Shown in pieces: positions 19,391 to 27,771 of a DNA stretch of 64,000 nucleotides. The position numbers and the translations under genes were made by a program. The stretch comes from Photobacterium angustum (GTDB taxonomy: Bacteria; Pseudomonadota; Gammaproteobacteria; Enterobacterales; Vibrionaceae): assembly GCF_003026365.1 (NCBI RefSeq), contig NZ_PYOM01000015.1:62001-126000 (forward strand), written 5' to 3'. Positions within the stretch are counted from its first letter, which is position 1; every line of letters begins with the position of its first letter. Below the pieces are notes generated by a model. It was given only the letters and a program-made list of their open reading frames with translations, was not told the origin of the DNA and did not search any database.

Positions 19391-20266
19391 ATGATGAAAC
19401 GCTTTTTTACCGTATTTGCTTTAGTGTTTGTGGTCGCATTGTCGACACCGCATGCTGAAGCAAAGAAATTCGGTGGTGGTAAGTCGTTTGGTAAAAGTTT
19501 TAAAACTGCGCCAATGAAAAAACAACAGCCACAACAAACAGATACTATTCGTAAACAAAATTCACCTGCGTCATCGAGCAAGAAAGGCTTAATGGGCGGC
19601 CTATTAGGTGGCTTACTTGCTGGTGGCTTACTTGCTGCTTTCTTTGGTGGTTCATTTGATGGTATCCAGTTTATGGATATTCTCATTATTGGTGTGATTG
19701 CATTTGTATTGTTTAAATTATTTAAAGCAATGCGTGCGAACAAAGGCACTCCGATGGGGCATCGTGAATCTTATGCAGGAAACTCTCCTCGACAGCAGCC
19801 ACAACAAGCACAACAGCAATACCGTCAAGCTTCAGGTTCGCAGTCTCAACCACAAAATGGTGGTTTTGAGTCAACCGATAGTGATGTGCCATTTAATTTG
19901 CCGCCTAACTTTAATATGAATGCATTTTTAAGTGGTTCTCGTGATCACTATCGTATTATTCAAGGCGCATGGAACCATAACGAATTAGCGAAAATCAAAG
20001 AATACGTATCACCTGCGTTATTTGCTGATTTACAAGCTGAACGTGCCAAACTTTCAGGTGAGCAACATACTGAAGTAATGTACGTTGATGCAGAACTTGT
20101 ACGTGCAGACTATGACGCGAATTCTGCACAGCTAAGTATTAAGTTCTCTGGTCGTTATAAAGATACCCAAGAAGGGATTGAAGAAGATATTAATGATGTA
20201 TGGCATTTAGAGCGAGATTTAAAAACGCCGAATGCACCATGGTTAATTGTTGGTATTCAAGCTTAA
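19391..20266 (+). CDS. Tim44-like domain protein, exported
   Basis: This 291-residue protein has a signal peptide (about residues 1-25, ending HAEA), a basic glycine-rich stretch, a GGLLGGLLAGGLLAAFFGG membrane-inserting segment with a second hydrophobic segment (ILIIGVIAFVLF), a low-complexity Gln/Ser linker, and a C-terminal Tim44-like domain from about residue 170. Bacterial members are thought to associate with the inner membrane; their role is unclear. A good terminator follows. Confidence 0.85.
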   Translation: MMKRFFTVFALVFVVALSTPHAEAKKFGGGKSFGKSFKTAPMKKQQPQQTDTIRKQNSPASSSKKGLMGGLLGGLLAGGLLAAFFGGSFDGIQFMDILIIGVIAFVLFKLFKAMRANKGTPMGHRESYAGNSPRQQPQQAQQQYRQASGSQSQPQNGGFESTDSDVPFNLPPNFNMNAFLSGSRDHYRIIQGAWNHNELAKIKEYVSPALFADLQAERAKLSGEQHTEVMYVDAELVRADYDANSAQLSIKFSGRYKDTQEGIEEDINDVWHLERDLKTPNAPWLIVGIQA

Positions 20267-20270
20267 TTTT

Positions 20271-20298
20271 AAAAGCCGCTTTAATTAGCGGCTTTTTT
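20271..20298 (+). terminator. Terminator after the Tim44-like gene
   Basis: The stem AAAAGCCGCT/AGCGGCTTTT with a TTAATT loop is followed by T residues. Confidence 0.88.
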
Positions 20299-20518
20299 AT
20301 ATCTCTCAACAGGTTAGGGTGTTTTTTGTACAGTTGTAAATATCTGAAAAAAGAGTTCTAAAATTATGAGCGTGATCGCGTTTCACTGATATAAAGATCG
20401 TAAGATGTTGATCTTGGCACCTAGTTTTATCACCAGTAACCGCTAGTATTAAATCATGATATTAAATAGGTCAGTCGTTAGACATTGAGATCTAAATAGA
20501 GACTAATAAGAGGTCGTT

Positions 20519-20764
20519 ATGCCATACACTCAAGATATTGTTGAAGAAATGAATCTATTAGTGAAATTCCCTATTCACAGCAACATGGAAGGGGTAAAAG
20601 TTCATAGTGATGCAAATCCAGCATTGGTTTCAGCTGCTCAACGTTTATATGCGAAAGGATTGGTTACTCAACTTGATGGTGGTTATTTAACACATACTGG
20701 GCATCAGGTGGCGGAAAACGCAAAAATTGCGTTACGTATTCTGACGGGGAAAACGACAGAATAA
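20519..20764 (+). CDS. TIGR02647-type small conserved protein
   Basis: This 81-residue soluble protein begins MPYTQDIVEEMNLLVKFP and matches my recollection of the gammaproteobacterial family TIGR02647. The fold looks like a small winged helix: helices around residues 1-15 and 33-48, then a beta hairpin (LVTQLDGGYLTHTG). A nucleic-acid-binding role is possible but unproven. AGAGGTCGTT precedes the ATG. Confidence 0.75.
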   Translation: MPYTQDIVEEMNLLVKFPIHSNMEGVKVHSDANPALVSAAQRLYAKGLVTQLDGGYLTHTGHQVAENAKIALRILTGKTTE

Positions 20765-20790
20765 CGCAGTCGCAAGATAAGGAGCATTGA

Positions 20791-21039
20791 TTAAGTCATT
20801 TGCTCTAATTCTGTAATTATCGTTAAAGCTTGCTCATTGGTTTTTCCACAAATATCAGGGCAAGCTTTAAAATGGTGGCATACAGCAGGGCGCTCGGCTT
20901 TGCCAAAAAGTTTACATAAATTCTGCTCATTGAGTTGAACGCATGGTACACCTGCAGGTTTGCCGTTGGGCATTCCTGGTATGCTTGATGAGATACTTGG
21001 GGCTATACAGCAGGCACCACAGCCAAGACGACATTCCAT
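20791..21039 (-). CDS. YkgJ-family cysteine cluster protein
   Basis: This 82-residue protein carries the eight-cysteine pattern of the YkgJ/YcgN superfamily: C3, C7-x2-CC, then single cysteines in GVPCVQL, NLCKLF, PAVCHHF, KACPDIC. These likely bind a metal, possibly zinc or an Fe-S cluster. The ATG at 21039 has GAGAG at good spacing; a TTG one codon earlier is less likely. It converges with the TIGR02647-type gene. Confidence 0.85.
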   Translation of the reverse strand: MECRLGCGACCIAPSISSSIPGMPNGKPAGVPCVQLNEQNLCKLFGKAERPAVCHHFKACPDICGKTNEQALTIITELEQMT

Positions 21040-21305
21040 CAATCACTCTCTTCATTGTTTAAATTGGCTGCGCAAATTATCACTCCTTATTCATAAGATC
21101 AAAATTAAAGATCTATTTCAGTGTTATATTTATTTTATTACCCATAAATAATAATAGCTCTCATTTCGATGCTGTTGTTGATTAATAGGTAATTTGAATT
21201 TGCAGTTTACCGTCAGGGTCGCTATAAACACCGCGCTATAATAAAATAGTAAATGGTAATTTAGCGCTGTTCTAAAGCGCATAACGTGAATTTGGTGTAG
21301 GTATC

Positions 21306-21752
21306 ATGACGCATTTTTGGCAAGAAAAAGACTTAGCAACAATGACCGATCAGGAGTGGGAATCACTTTGTGACGGTTGTGGTAAGTGCTGTCTGCATAA
21401 GCTTATTGATGATGATACAGATGATATCTATTACACCAATGTGGCATGTAGTTTATTAGATAATAAAACATGCTCTTGTAAAGATTATCCTAATCGTTTT
21501 GAATCTGGAGAAGAATGCCTAAAGCTGACTCGTGATCGCATAGATGAGTTTGTTTGGCTTCCTGAAACGTGTGCATACCGTTTATTAGCAGAAGGAAAGT
21601 CATTACCTGAGTGGCATCCATTACTTACTGGTTCAAAAGAAGCGATGCATAAAGCTAATGAATCGGTACGCGATAAGATTGTGTACGAAATTGATGTGAT
21701 CGATTGGGAAGATCACATCCAAAACTTACCTGAATGGGCTAAAAAAAGATAA
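21306..21752 (+). CDS. ycgN: YcgN-family cysteine cluster protein
   Basis: This 148-residue protein matches E. coli YcgN (UPF0260) over its whole length: [29 protein letters not shown] at the N-terminus and further conserved cysteines in [22 protein letters not shown] and ETCAYRLL. Its biochemical function is not established. A perfect TATAAT lies at 21237-21242 upstream. The genomic island begins 13 bases after the stop codon, inside what was probably this gene's terminator. Confidence 0.93.
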   Translation: MTHFWQEKDLATMTDQEWESLCDGCGKCCLHKLIDDDTDDIYYTNVACSLLDNKTCSCKDYPNRFESGEECLKLTRDRIDEFVWLPETCAYRLLAEGKSLPEWHPLLTGSKEAMHKANESVRDKIVYEIDVIDWEDHIQNLPEWAKKR

Positions 21753-21775
21753 ATAACTTTTAAAGTTGAGAATTT
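21751..21775. repeat. Left attachment region (attL) at the ycgN 3' end
   Basis: An imperfect palindrome AACTTTTAAAGTT (21755-21767) runs into GTTGAGAATTT (21765-21775), the copy repeated at the right end. A 23-base window here matches the internal site at 24247-24269 at 21 positions. Confidence 0.75.
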
Positions 21776-22125
21776 TTTAGTGATTCATATATAACATCCT
21801 GACTCACGATTGCTCAATACAGATCAAGAATGCCGCCACTAATGCATACCATTGCAACAGTGGCGGCATTTTTATTGGCTCAATTTCGGTGAAGGTACTT
21901 GCCAGCCATACCCATAGTTCACCAGAGACAAGTCCCCCAACATCAAAGCCAATCCAAAGCGGTATCATTCATCTAAAGGCATGGCACAGCATCCACTGGA
22001 CTGAAAAAACGGTTAGGCCCGATTACACGATAGTATTTATTAACGTTAAGCATTATTAACTTACTGTTATATAATTAGTTGTTTGTTTTTAAATGTTCCT
22101 ATTTAAGTTTGGGAGTTATGTATAA
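21776..22125. other. Left end of island, no clear gene
   Basis: This stretch holds the hairpin terminator at 21829-21875 and then DNA with no homology I recognise. On the minus strand a 54-codon frame (21968 down to 21804) could encode a small protein with one hydrophobic stretch (LLQWYALVAAFLICI), but it reads through the hairpin and has no convincing ribosome site, so I do not call it a gene. Confidence 0.4.
21829..21875 (+). terminator. Long-loop terminator near island left end
   Basis: The 12-bp perfect arms AATGCCGCCACT and AGTGGCGGCATT, with an 18-base loop, are followed by TTTATT. The GCCGCC/GGCGGC-ATTTTT pattern recurs at 24201-24223. Confidence 0.7.
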
Positions 22126-22944
22126 ATGGGAAGGCCTTCAGAGCGTCATTATCATACAAAAATAAAAGATGGCTATTGTGTTATCTGTGGTGAGTTTGGT
22201 CGGTTATCTCAAGATCATGTTCCACCGAAAGGGGCTATAACGATAACTAAAGTAGAGCAAAAGCATATAATGGAAGCAATGGGAGCGAATGCAAATTCTA
22301 TCGATGGGGTTCGCTCGCCAAATGGGAGTAAATTTAAAACTATTTGCAAAAAATGTAACAATGAAAGGCTTGGTGCAAATGATGGAGAGGTTGCAAGAGT
22401 TCATAAAGAGTTAACTGCGAAGATTAAAACATATTTCGATACCTTGGCTAGCCCTTATCCTATTATCTCGGTTCATCTCGATTCATTAAAATATGTCAGA
22501 GCAATGATTGGGCATATTTTAGCTGCGACTTCTGTTGATGAGTGTAAACAACCCCTTCAAGAGTCTCCATACTTTAGACCGTTAGAAATGTTTGTTTTAG
22601 GTGATGATGGAGCATTGGATGATACACATGATATATACTATTGGTTCTATCCTCACAATCGGCATTTAAGTGCGAAATATGTACAAATGTATAATAAGGG
22701 GCATTCGACTGGATTAAGTCTTTTATCATTTTTTCCTATCGCGTTTTTAGTGACCCCTAAAGGACAAGGTATATACCCTGCTCAAGCGAATAAACTTAAA
22801 ATAGGTGATGATAGATTATATTTAAATTTATCTTCAGTGAATGTGGAGTTTGCAGAATTTCCTTTTTCAACGCTAAGGGGAGACCAATTCCGCATGTGTG
22901 CCAGTAAGCAAACAATAATTAGTTACCCTATAAAAAATACGTAA
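22126..22944 (+). CDS. HNH-type nuclease-like protein, island cargo
   Basis: This 272-residue protein has an N-terminal HNH-like zinc finger: C18-x2-C21, the catalytic-type DHVPPK at residues 30-35, and C74-x2-C77-NN. The HNH core of DH plus CxxCN is therefore complete, which supports nuclease activity. The remaining about 190 residues are not recognisable. It is probably restriction or defence cargo, or a homing-type nuclease, but nothing here shows the target. GGGAG lies 10 bases before the ATG. No methylase or partner gene is adjacent. Confidence 0.65.
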   Translation: MGRPSERHYHTKIKDGYCVICGEFGRLSQDHVPPKGAITITKVEQKHIMEAMGANANSIDGVRSPNGSKFKTICKKCNNERLGANDGEVARVHKELTAKIKTYFDTLASPYPIISVHLDSLKYVRAMIGHILAATSVDECKQPLQESPYFRPLEMFVLGDDGALDDTHDIYYWFYPHNRHLSAKYVQMYNKGHSTGLSLLSFFPIAFLVTPKGQGIYPAQANKLKIGDDRLYLNLSSVNVEFAEFPFSTLRGDQFRMCASKQTIISYPIKNT

Positions 22945-22960
22945 AGAAATTTATCGGATA

Positions 22961-22985
22961 GGCATCCATGAGGGTGCTTTTTTTT
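22961..22985 (+). terminator. Terminator after the HNH gene
   Basis: A short GCATCC/GGGTGC hairpin, with one G-T pair, precedes a run of eight T. Confidence 0.6.
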
Positions 22986-23403
22986 ATCTGCTACTTAATA
23001 CATCAAACATTTCAACGTAACGCACTCGAAAGTCACACAGAAATGAAAAGGTCACGGAAACCTCACTCCTCCTCTCCTGAGAGCTACATTTAAAAAATAT
23101 TTCAGTTTTGGTTTTCTGCATTTTTAAACGATCAATGATCACGCCTAAATAGTGCAACGCCTTATGGTTGGTGGGTTGTGACGATTAGTAATTGTAAGGG
23201 GGGGCGGTGTTTTCGTTGCGATTTTTATCAATTTAATGCTCTCGTTAATGTAAAAGCATCGAAAGGAAACACCAGTAATGGCAAGGCTTGCAGCGGTATT
23301 TGCTTAAAAGGATAAACTGAAATGAAACAAGTAGTTGCTAGGTGTTGATAGTAACGATATAAAGTGATGGATTTTTACTCTTACTAACCAAGTTCAGGTG
23401 TTT
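22986..23403. other. Intergenic region within island
   Basis: About 420 bases lie between the HNH gene terminator and the membrane coiled-coil gene. I see no open frame of useful length, no transposase remnant and no RNA gene. A G-rich run (about 23200-23210) stands out from the AT-rich surroundings. Confidence 0.4.
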
Positions 23404-24150
23404 ATGGAAGCTCAAACAATTATTTCATTCTTAGCTGGTCTTATTGGTGCAGGTATTGGCGCATATGCAGTTTCATATTTTAAAGTATCTGCGCAAGTTA
23501 CAGCGCAAACAAATCATATTAAAGAAATATTAGATCAAAAATATCTTATGAAAAATCAAGAAGAGTTAGCAAAGATTGATACTGTAACAAATAAAATTGA
23601 TGAAATATTAGAGCAACAAAGAGCGATAACATCTATTAACGAAGCAGCAAAAATTGACGTATTAACTGCTAAAATGGATCAGGTTGTAGAACAGCAGAAA
23701 AATATTACAACGACAACAGAAACTATTAAATCTAATGTTGATATTGATAATTGGAGAAAAAAAGAAAATCAAATTTTATGTAGAGAAAAGATAGAGTTAC
23801 TTTACTCTAAATTTTCAGAGTACTTTTTAGAGTGCAAGATAATGCTTAGCCCAATTACTGATTCAACAACAATTGAGCATAAGAAAGAAGCAAGTAAGAA
23901 AGTTTTCTTACTATGTGATGAAGTGAATATGATCTCTAATTTGTACTTTCGTTCAAACTCTGAACTCATGAGACTAAAGGAAATATTCAATTGGAAAATG
24001 TCTGCTTCAATGCATCTGTTTAAAAAATATTCAGAATTTGGGCTTAATGTTCCAATTGATGAATATAACTCCGTTGTGGATGAATCTTTGCAAATAGCAC
24101 ATGAAATAAAAGTTTTGTTGAGTGACACTATGGCAAGAGAACTTGATTAA
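23404..24150 (+). CDS. Membrane-anchored coiled-coil protein, island cargo
   Basis: I do not recognise this 248-residue protein. It has one N-terminal membrane segment (about residues 6-25, FLAGLIGAGIGAYAVSYF), then a long coiled coil containing two 26-residue repeats (about 56-81 and 82-107, each with AKIDxxTxKxDxxxxQQxxIT), and a helical C-terminal domain (about 125-245). The product should be anchored in the inner membrane with the rest in the cytoplasm. The ATG at 23404 has AGG five bases upstream; a GTG two codons earlier is the alternative. It is preceded by untranslated DNA and followed by its own terminator, so it is a separate cargo unit. Confidence 0.6.
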   Translation: MEAQTIISFLAGLIGAGIGAYAVSYFKVSAQVTAQTNHIKEILDQKYLMKNQEELAKIDTVTNKIDEILEQQRAITSINEAAKIDVLTAKMDQVVEQQKNITTTTETIKSNVDIDNWRKKENQILCREKIELLYSKFSEYFLECKIMLSPITDSTTIEHKKEASKKVFLLCDEVNMISNLYFRSNSELMRLKEIFNWKMSASMHLFKKYSEFGLNVPIDEYNSVVDESLQIAHEIKVLLSDTMARELD

Positions 24151-24200
24151 GATAAAGGTATTTATTGTATTTGAGAGTACATTCAATGGTCACTACTTTT

Positions 24201-24223
24201 TGCCGCCACAGGCGGCATTTTTG
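24201..24223 (+). terminator. Terminator after the coiled-coil gene
   Basis: The stem GCCGCC/GGCGGC with a three-base loop is followed by ATTTTT. Confidence 0.82.
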
Positions 24224-24246
24224 ATTGCAAAAACGAACACCCTCAT

Positions 24247-24269
24247 AAATAACTTTTCAAGTTGAAAAT
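24247..24269. repeat. Internal attachment-like motif upstream of intA
   Basis: This 23-base segment contains AACTTTTCAAGTT and matches the left attachment region at 21751-21773 at 21 of 23 positions. It sits between the first cargo unit and the recombinase operon, which suggests a former element boundary. Confidence 0.6.
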
Positions 24270-24277
24270 AAAATATA

Positions 24278-24297
24278 TACTGTTTTTATATACAGTT
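24278..24297 (+). promoter_or_regulatory. Probable LexA (SOS) box controlling the recombinase operon
   Basis: The 20 bases TACTGTTTTTATATACAGTT fit the gammaproteobacterial LexA consensus CTG-N10-CAG with an AT-rich centre and the flanking TA...T bases. It ends 16 bases before the intA start codon, where bound LexA would block transcription. Confidence 0.78.
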
Positions 24298-24313
24298 TTT
24301 CTGCGGGGTGTGT

Positions 24314-25909
24314 ATGTCAGAAAATGATGAAAATCAGAAAAAGCTCATACGAAAAGAGGTTGAAATTTCACCTATCCCTAACTTCGCTTATGAGAAACCA
24401 TTGGTATCCATTGATGAGAATGGCGAACCTCAGATTACATACCGAGCCAGTGGCAATAAAATCCCCATCAAGAAACTTCCTTTACTCTATATCGCTGGAT
24501 ATGACGACAAAGACAACCTAATCAGCTACCAGCCATTAGACATGGTCAATGAGTTCTTATTGTCGAAAGCAATCGATAATGGTGTGCTTGAGCTTGGTAC
24601 AGATGCACAGGGGCTTGCCCATTACTTCAGCTTTGTATTGGACAAACAGGCTGAGTGGGATACTGAATACGATGAAGATGACTTTGACCCTCTCTACGAT
24701 GATCCCCGCCCAGAATGGGATGCTTTTCCCCGTAATAAACAAGAGCGGTTAACCTACCAATATCGAGATGGAATAAAGCAGCTCGCTATTGATGGTGTAT
24801 TGGCTAAAACAACGGCTAGGCAATATATGAGCAGTGTCGTTGGTTTCTATAAACACTGTCTTCGCCAAGGCATCCGCTTTAATAACCCACCCTTCCAGTT
24901 TGAGACCGTGAATATCCATTTCGAGGCGTCTGCATCGAGTATGAAAGCTTACCAACGTAAGCAAGTCCACACGACGGATATGCGGATTAAATTTGCTAAG
25001 TCATCTCGCAGTGGCGGCGCAAACCTCAGCAACCTACGCCGTGATCTAAAACCGTTTACTAATAATGAATGGAGCATCTTGCAAACTATATTAATGAAAT
25101 CCCGTAGGGTGGTTCGTCATGGTGATAATAATAAACTGCACTCACTGCCGATTGAGTTTTGCCTGCACCCAATGATTTGCCGTAATACTGGATTGCGGCG
25201 TGAGGAAGCAGCGAGCCTGCATTTGGGACAGATTGTTAACCCTGAAACCACGATTCAGGATGGCAAAGAGGTATTTAAAAAGCTTGTGATGGATCTGGGT
25301 GTCGGTGATAAGTACCAATCACTCACAAAGACGGCGGAGGGCTTCGCAGAGAAGAATAAAAGCCGCGTTACCATTATCCCCGCCGCATTGATGAAGATGC
25401 TTTACGATTACTCGCAGTCTGAAAGGTATCAAAAGCGCCTTGAAAAATTCAAAGCATGGTGCAAGGAGCAGGTTGAAGCAGGTAATACGCATTTCTTTGG
25501 GGGTGACGATGCCATTAACCCAGAACTGGAATACCTGTTTATTACCCAGTCTGGAAAACCCATGTTTATACGGCTACAAGACTTTACTGGGCGCTGGGTG
25601 GAAATTCGTAACACTGCAAACCTAACTCAAGGTCTCGACAAACCGATAGTCGGCTCCATACATAATTTACGCTCAACGTTTGCTGTGAATATCTTCAGCC
25701 ACCTTTTAAATAAAAAGGATGAGTATGGCAACCCGTCAATCACACCCGATGAGGCATTGGATAGGGTATCGGCTTTGCTAGGTCATGAAGATAGGGCGAC
25801 GACCATGGAATACCTGAAAATAGCACAGGACATGCCCTCTGCCGACGAAATCTACGAGGATGTACTGGACTATATTGGCGCTTTTGATGATTTAGAGGGT
25901 TTATTATGA
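24314..25909 (+). CDS. intA: Tyrosine recombinase IntA-like, SE/GMT module
   Basis: This is a phage-integrase-type site-specific recombinase with the full catalytic set: arginine R295 in TGLRREEAASL, H450-x2-R453 in IHNLRSTF, H491 in LLGHEDR and the nucleophile Y500 in TTMEYLKIA. It is the first gene of a four-gene operon and overlaps tfp through ATGA. The ATG at 24314 has GGGG five bases upstream; a GTG two codons earlier is less likely. The gene order and sizes fit the intA-tfp-intB-srap set of strand-biased circularizing integrative elements; Gamma-Mobile-Trio elements appear to carry a related recombinase set. The naming rests on architecture and recollection. Confidence 0.8.
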   Translation: MSENDENQKKLIRKEVEISPIPNFAYEKPLVSIDENGEPQITYRASGNKIPIKKLPLLYIAGYDDKDNLISYQPLDMVNEFLLSKAIDNGVLELGTDAQGLAHYFSFVLDKQAEWDTEYDEDDFDPLYDDPRPEWDAFPRNKQERLTYQYRDGIKQLAIDGVLAKTTARQYMSSVVGFYKHCLRQGIRFNNPPFQFETVNIHFEASASSMKAYQRKQVHTTDMRIKFAKSSRSGGANLSNLRRDLKPFTNNEWSILQTILMKSRRVVRHGDNNKLHSLPIEFCLHPMICRNTGLRREEAASLHLGQIVNPETTIQDGKEVFKKLVMDLGVGDKYQSLTKTAEGFAEKNKSRVTIIPAALMKMLYDYSQSERYQKRLEKFKAWCKEQVEAGNTHFFGGDDAINPELEYLFITQSGKPMFIRLQDFTGRWVEIRNTANLTQGLDKPIVGSIHNLRSTFAVNIFSHLLNKKDEYGNPSITPDEALDRVSALLGHEDRATTMEYLKIAQDMPSADEIYEDVLDYIGAFDDLEGLL

Positions 25910-27768
25910 TTCAAGGACGAAAGCGTACCAGAATTAAAATAGAGAAGAACAGAGCACTTATTGTCCAATTAAGCTGGAAAGACATGGTTTTACTCTGTGG
26001 TGATAGGAGTAAAGCTCATACTTACCGCTTGCGTTACCTTAATGCTCCGACGGTGAAACAAATTGAACTAGGGAGTGAAGTGTTGGCTAATCGGGATGAT
26101 ATTGTTAGAGAAATACATCAAATGTTAGCCCCTCTGCCTGAAAACCAATCAAAGCAATATCATTTTAATGGGCTTGTTTACTACTTTCGATATCTTGACA
26201 ACATTGGTTATCAAGGTGACGCTTTCAGTAATGCCGTAATGATTGATTGCATTAAGCACTTCAATCAATTACGTGATAAAGGAGAGCAGGTATCGAAATC
26301 TTTGCATATTAAGGGTAGTTTATCCTTTCTTTTACGGCAGTGGAGCCGAGAGTCTGACCTTAAAACGCTGCCAGAAGTTTCAGCAAAATCTGCTGCTTTG
26401 AATAAAGTGTTTCAAGTGGAATTAGAGCTGAAGCCATTATCCAAGGTATTGGTTAAAGGCGCACTGGCCTTTCAGGAAGCGATTGAGAAAAGTAAATTAT
26501 TAGATATTCACCCGTTCTTTGATGAAGAGATGTTTTCTGAAAGGGCAAAGTCTCATGGATGGACAGCCCACAAAATTGGCACGAATAGACACGGTTTTAG
26601 AGCGTGCATGAAACCTCTGGCTGGAACAATAAAGGGTAGTCAACTCTCAAGTGAACGACTTCATAGACAGGTTTTTTATAATCATGCGTCGCGCAATTGG
26701 TTTTTCGTGTTTTCAATGCTGACAGGCATGAATACATCGGTGCTTGCGAATGTGCGACATAAGGATATTGCATTTAAAAGTATTGGTAGCGGACGGTTTG
26801 TATTTGATGGTAAAAAGTTTAGGGCAGGCTATAAAAACTTGGACAATAGCTGTGGCTTTAGTGACCGAACCAAAGAGCTGATTACTCGGTGGCTTAAAAC
26901 ATCTAAAGTGATGTACCAATCACTGGGTATCCCATTGTCAAACGAGATGCCGCTCTGCCCTTTCTTTAGTGCCAGTGGGGAGGTTTGGACTTTCAATGTC
27001 AAAGGTTCAAACTTAGCCTACATTAATACACAGCTTGAGAAGGTATTGGGATTAAGGGTTACTACAAGTCGATTTAGGGCAACGAAATCGGATGTGCTTA
27101 TGCGAGTAACTGAAGATATCTTCCTTGTTTCACAGGGGCTGAACAATACCGTGAATGTTGTCGCCAAACGTTACTCTAGTGGTGTTCAGGCAGACCATGA
27201 CAATAACCTCAATGCCACGTTTGGCGCGTTAAGTGCTGCGGCCAAGGGTGAGGAAATAGGTAAGGCCATCGAGGATGCAAAGGTGATGCGCAGCGATATT
27301 TTATCAGATTATGATTACAAGAATTTGCGCAGCCGTGAAAGCAAAGAGCAGCCATTAATGACAACGCCCAGTGGCATCAAATGCACGGGGGCAACACCAG
27401 AGAAGCTCGTTGCTGAGGCGAGGCGCATGAAGCAGCTAGGTATTGATTTTTCAAAAGATACTGGTCGTTGCACGGATTTTCTTGCCTGCTTTGATTGTGA
27501 CAGCCACAAACTGGTAGCGTCAGAAAGTGATATTTGGCTGATGCTGTCATTTTTAGAGCAAATTGAAGATCTCAAAGAGGTGGTCGCGAGTAATTCCTCA
27601 CCGAAGGATGAGTATTTCGTGGTGGAAGGTATGCTAAAAAAAGTCCTTGTCAGACTGAAACAAAAAGCACCTAAAAACTACGTTCAAGCAAAACAGAAAG
27701 TGGATGACGGCGATTACCACCCGCTTTACCAAAACCGAGCCAGCGCAAACGAATTTTTCAAGGGATAG
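25906..27768 (+). CDS. tfp: Tyrosine-recombinase-fold protein lacking catalytic residues (Tfp-like)
   Basis: This 620-residue protein sits between two integrases and has a degenerate recombinase core. Where active enzymes have TGLRxxE it reads LTGMNTSVLANV, so the first arginine is lost. Where they have HxxR it reads SRFRATK. A tyrosine remains in AKRYSSG. The C-terminus has a cysteine cluster (GRCTDFLACFDCDSHKL) that may bind zinc. It is probably a structural partner in the recombination complex. It overlaps intA by four bases and is three bases from intB. Confidence 0.75.
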   Translation: MIQGRKRTRIKIEKNRALIVQLSWKDMVLLCGDRSKAHTYRLRYLNAPTVKQIELGSEVLANRDDIVREIHQMLAPLPENQSKQYHFNGLVYYFRYLDNIGYQGDAFSNAVMIDCIKHFNQLRDKGEQVSKSLHIKGSLSFLLRQWSRESDLKTLPEVSAKSAALNKVFQVELELKPLSKVLVKGALAFQEAIEKSKLLDIHPFFDEEMFSERAKSHGWTAHKIGTNRHGFRACMKPLAGTIKGSQLSSERLHRQVFYNHASRNWFFVFSMLTGMNTSVLANVRHKDIAFKSIGSGRFVFDGKKFRAGYKNLDNSCGFSDRTKELITRWLKTSKVMYQSLGIPLSNEMPLCPFFSASGEVWTFNVKGSNLAYINTQLEKVLGLRVTTSRFRATKSDVLMRVTEDIFLVSQGLNNTVNVVAKRYSSGVQADHDNNLNATFGALSAAAKGEEIGKAIEDAKVMRSDILSDYDYKNLRSRESKEQPLMTTPSGIKCTGATPEKLVAEARRMKQLGIDFSKDTGRCTDFLACFDCDSHKLVASESDIWLMLSFLEQIEDLKEVVASNSSPKDEYFVVEGMLKKVLVRLKQKAPKNYVQAKQKVDDGDYHPLYQNRASANEFFKG

Positions 27769-27771
27769 GGT

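Noticed and set aside
20365..20385. CRP-like sequence CGTGATCGCGTTTCAC upstream of the TIGR02647-type gene
   Set aside because: The half-sites are seven bases apart instead of six and the left half is imperfect.
21804..21968. 54-codon minus-strand frame at the island left end
   Set aside because: It has a hydrophobic stretch but no convincing ribosome site and reads through a strong hairpin; likely chance.
23802..24128. 108-codon minus-strand frame opposite the coiled-coil gene
   Set aside because: The plus-strand frame has a membrane segment, repeats and a ribosome site; the minus frame has none.
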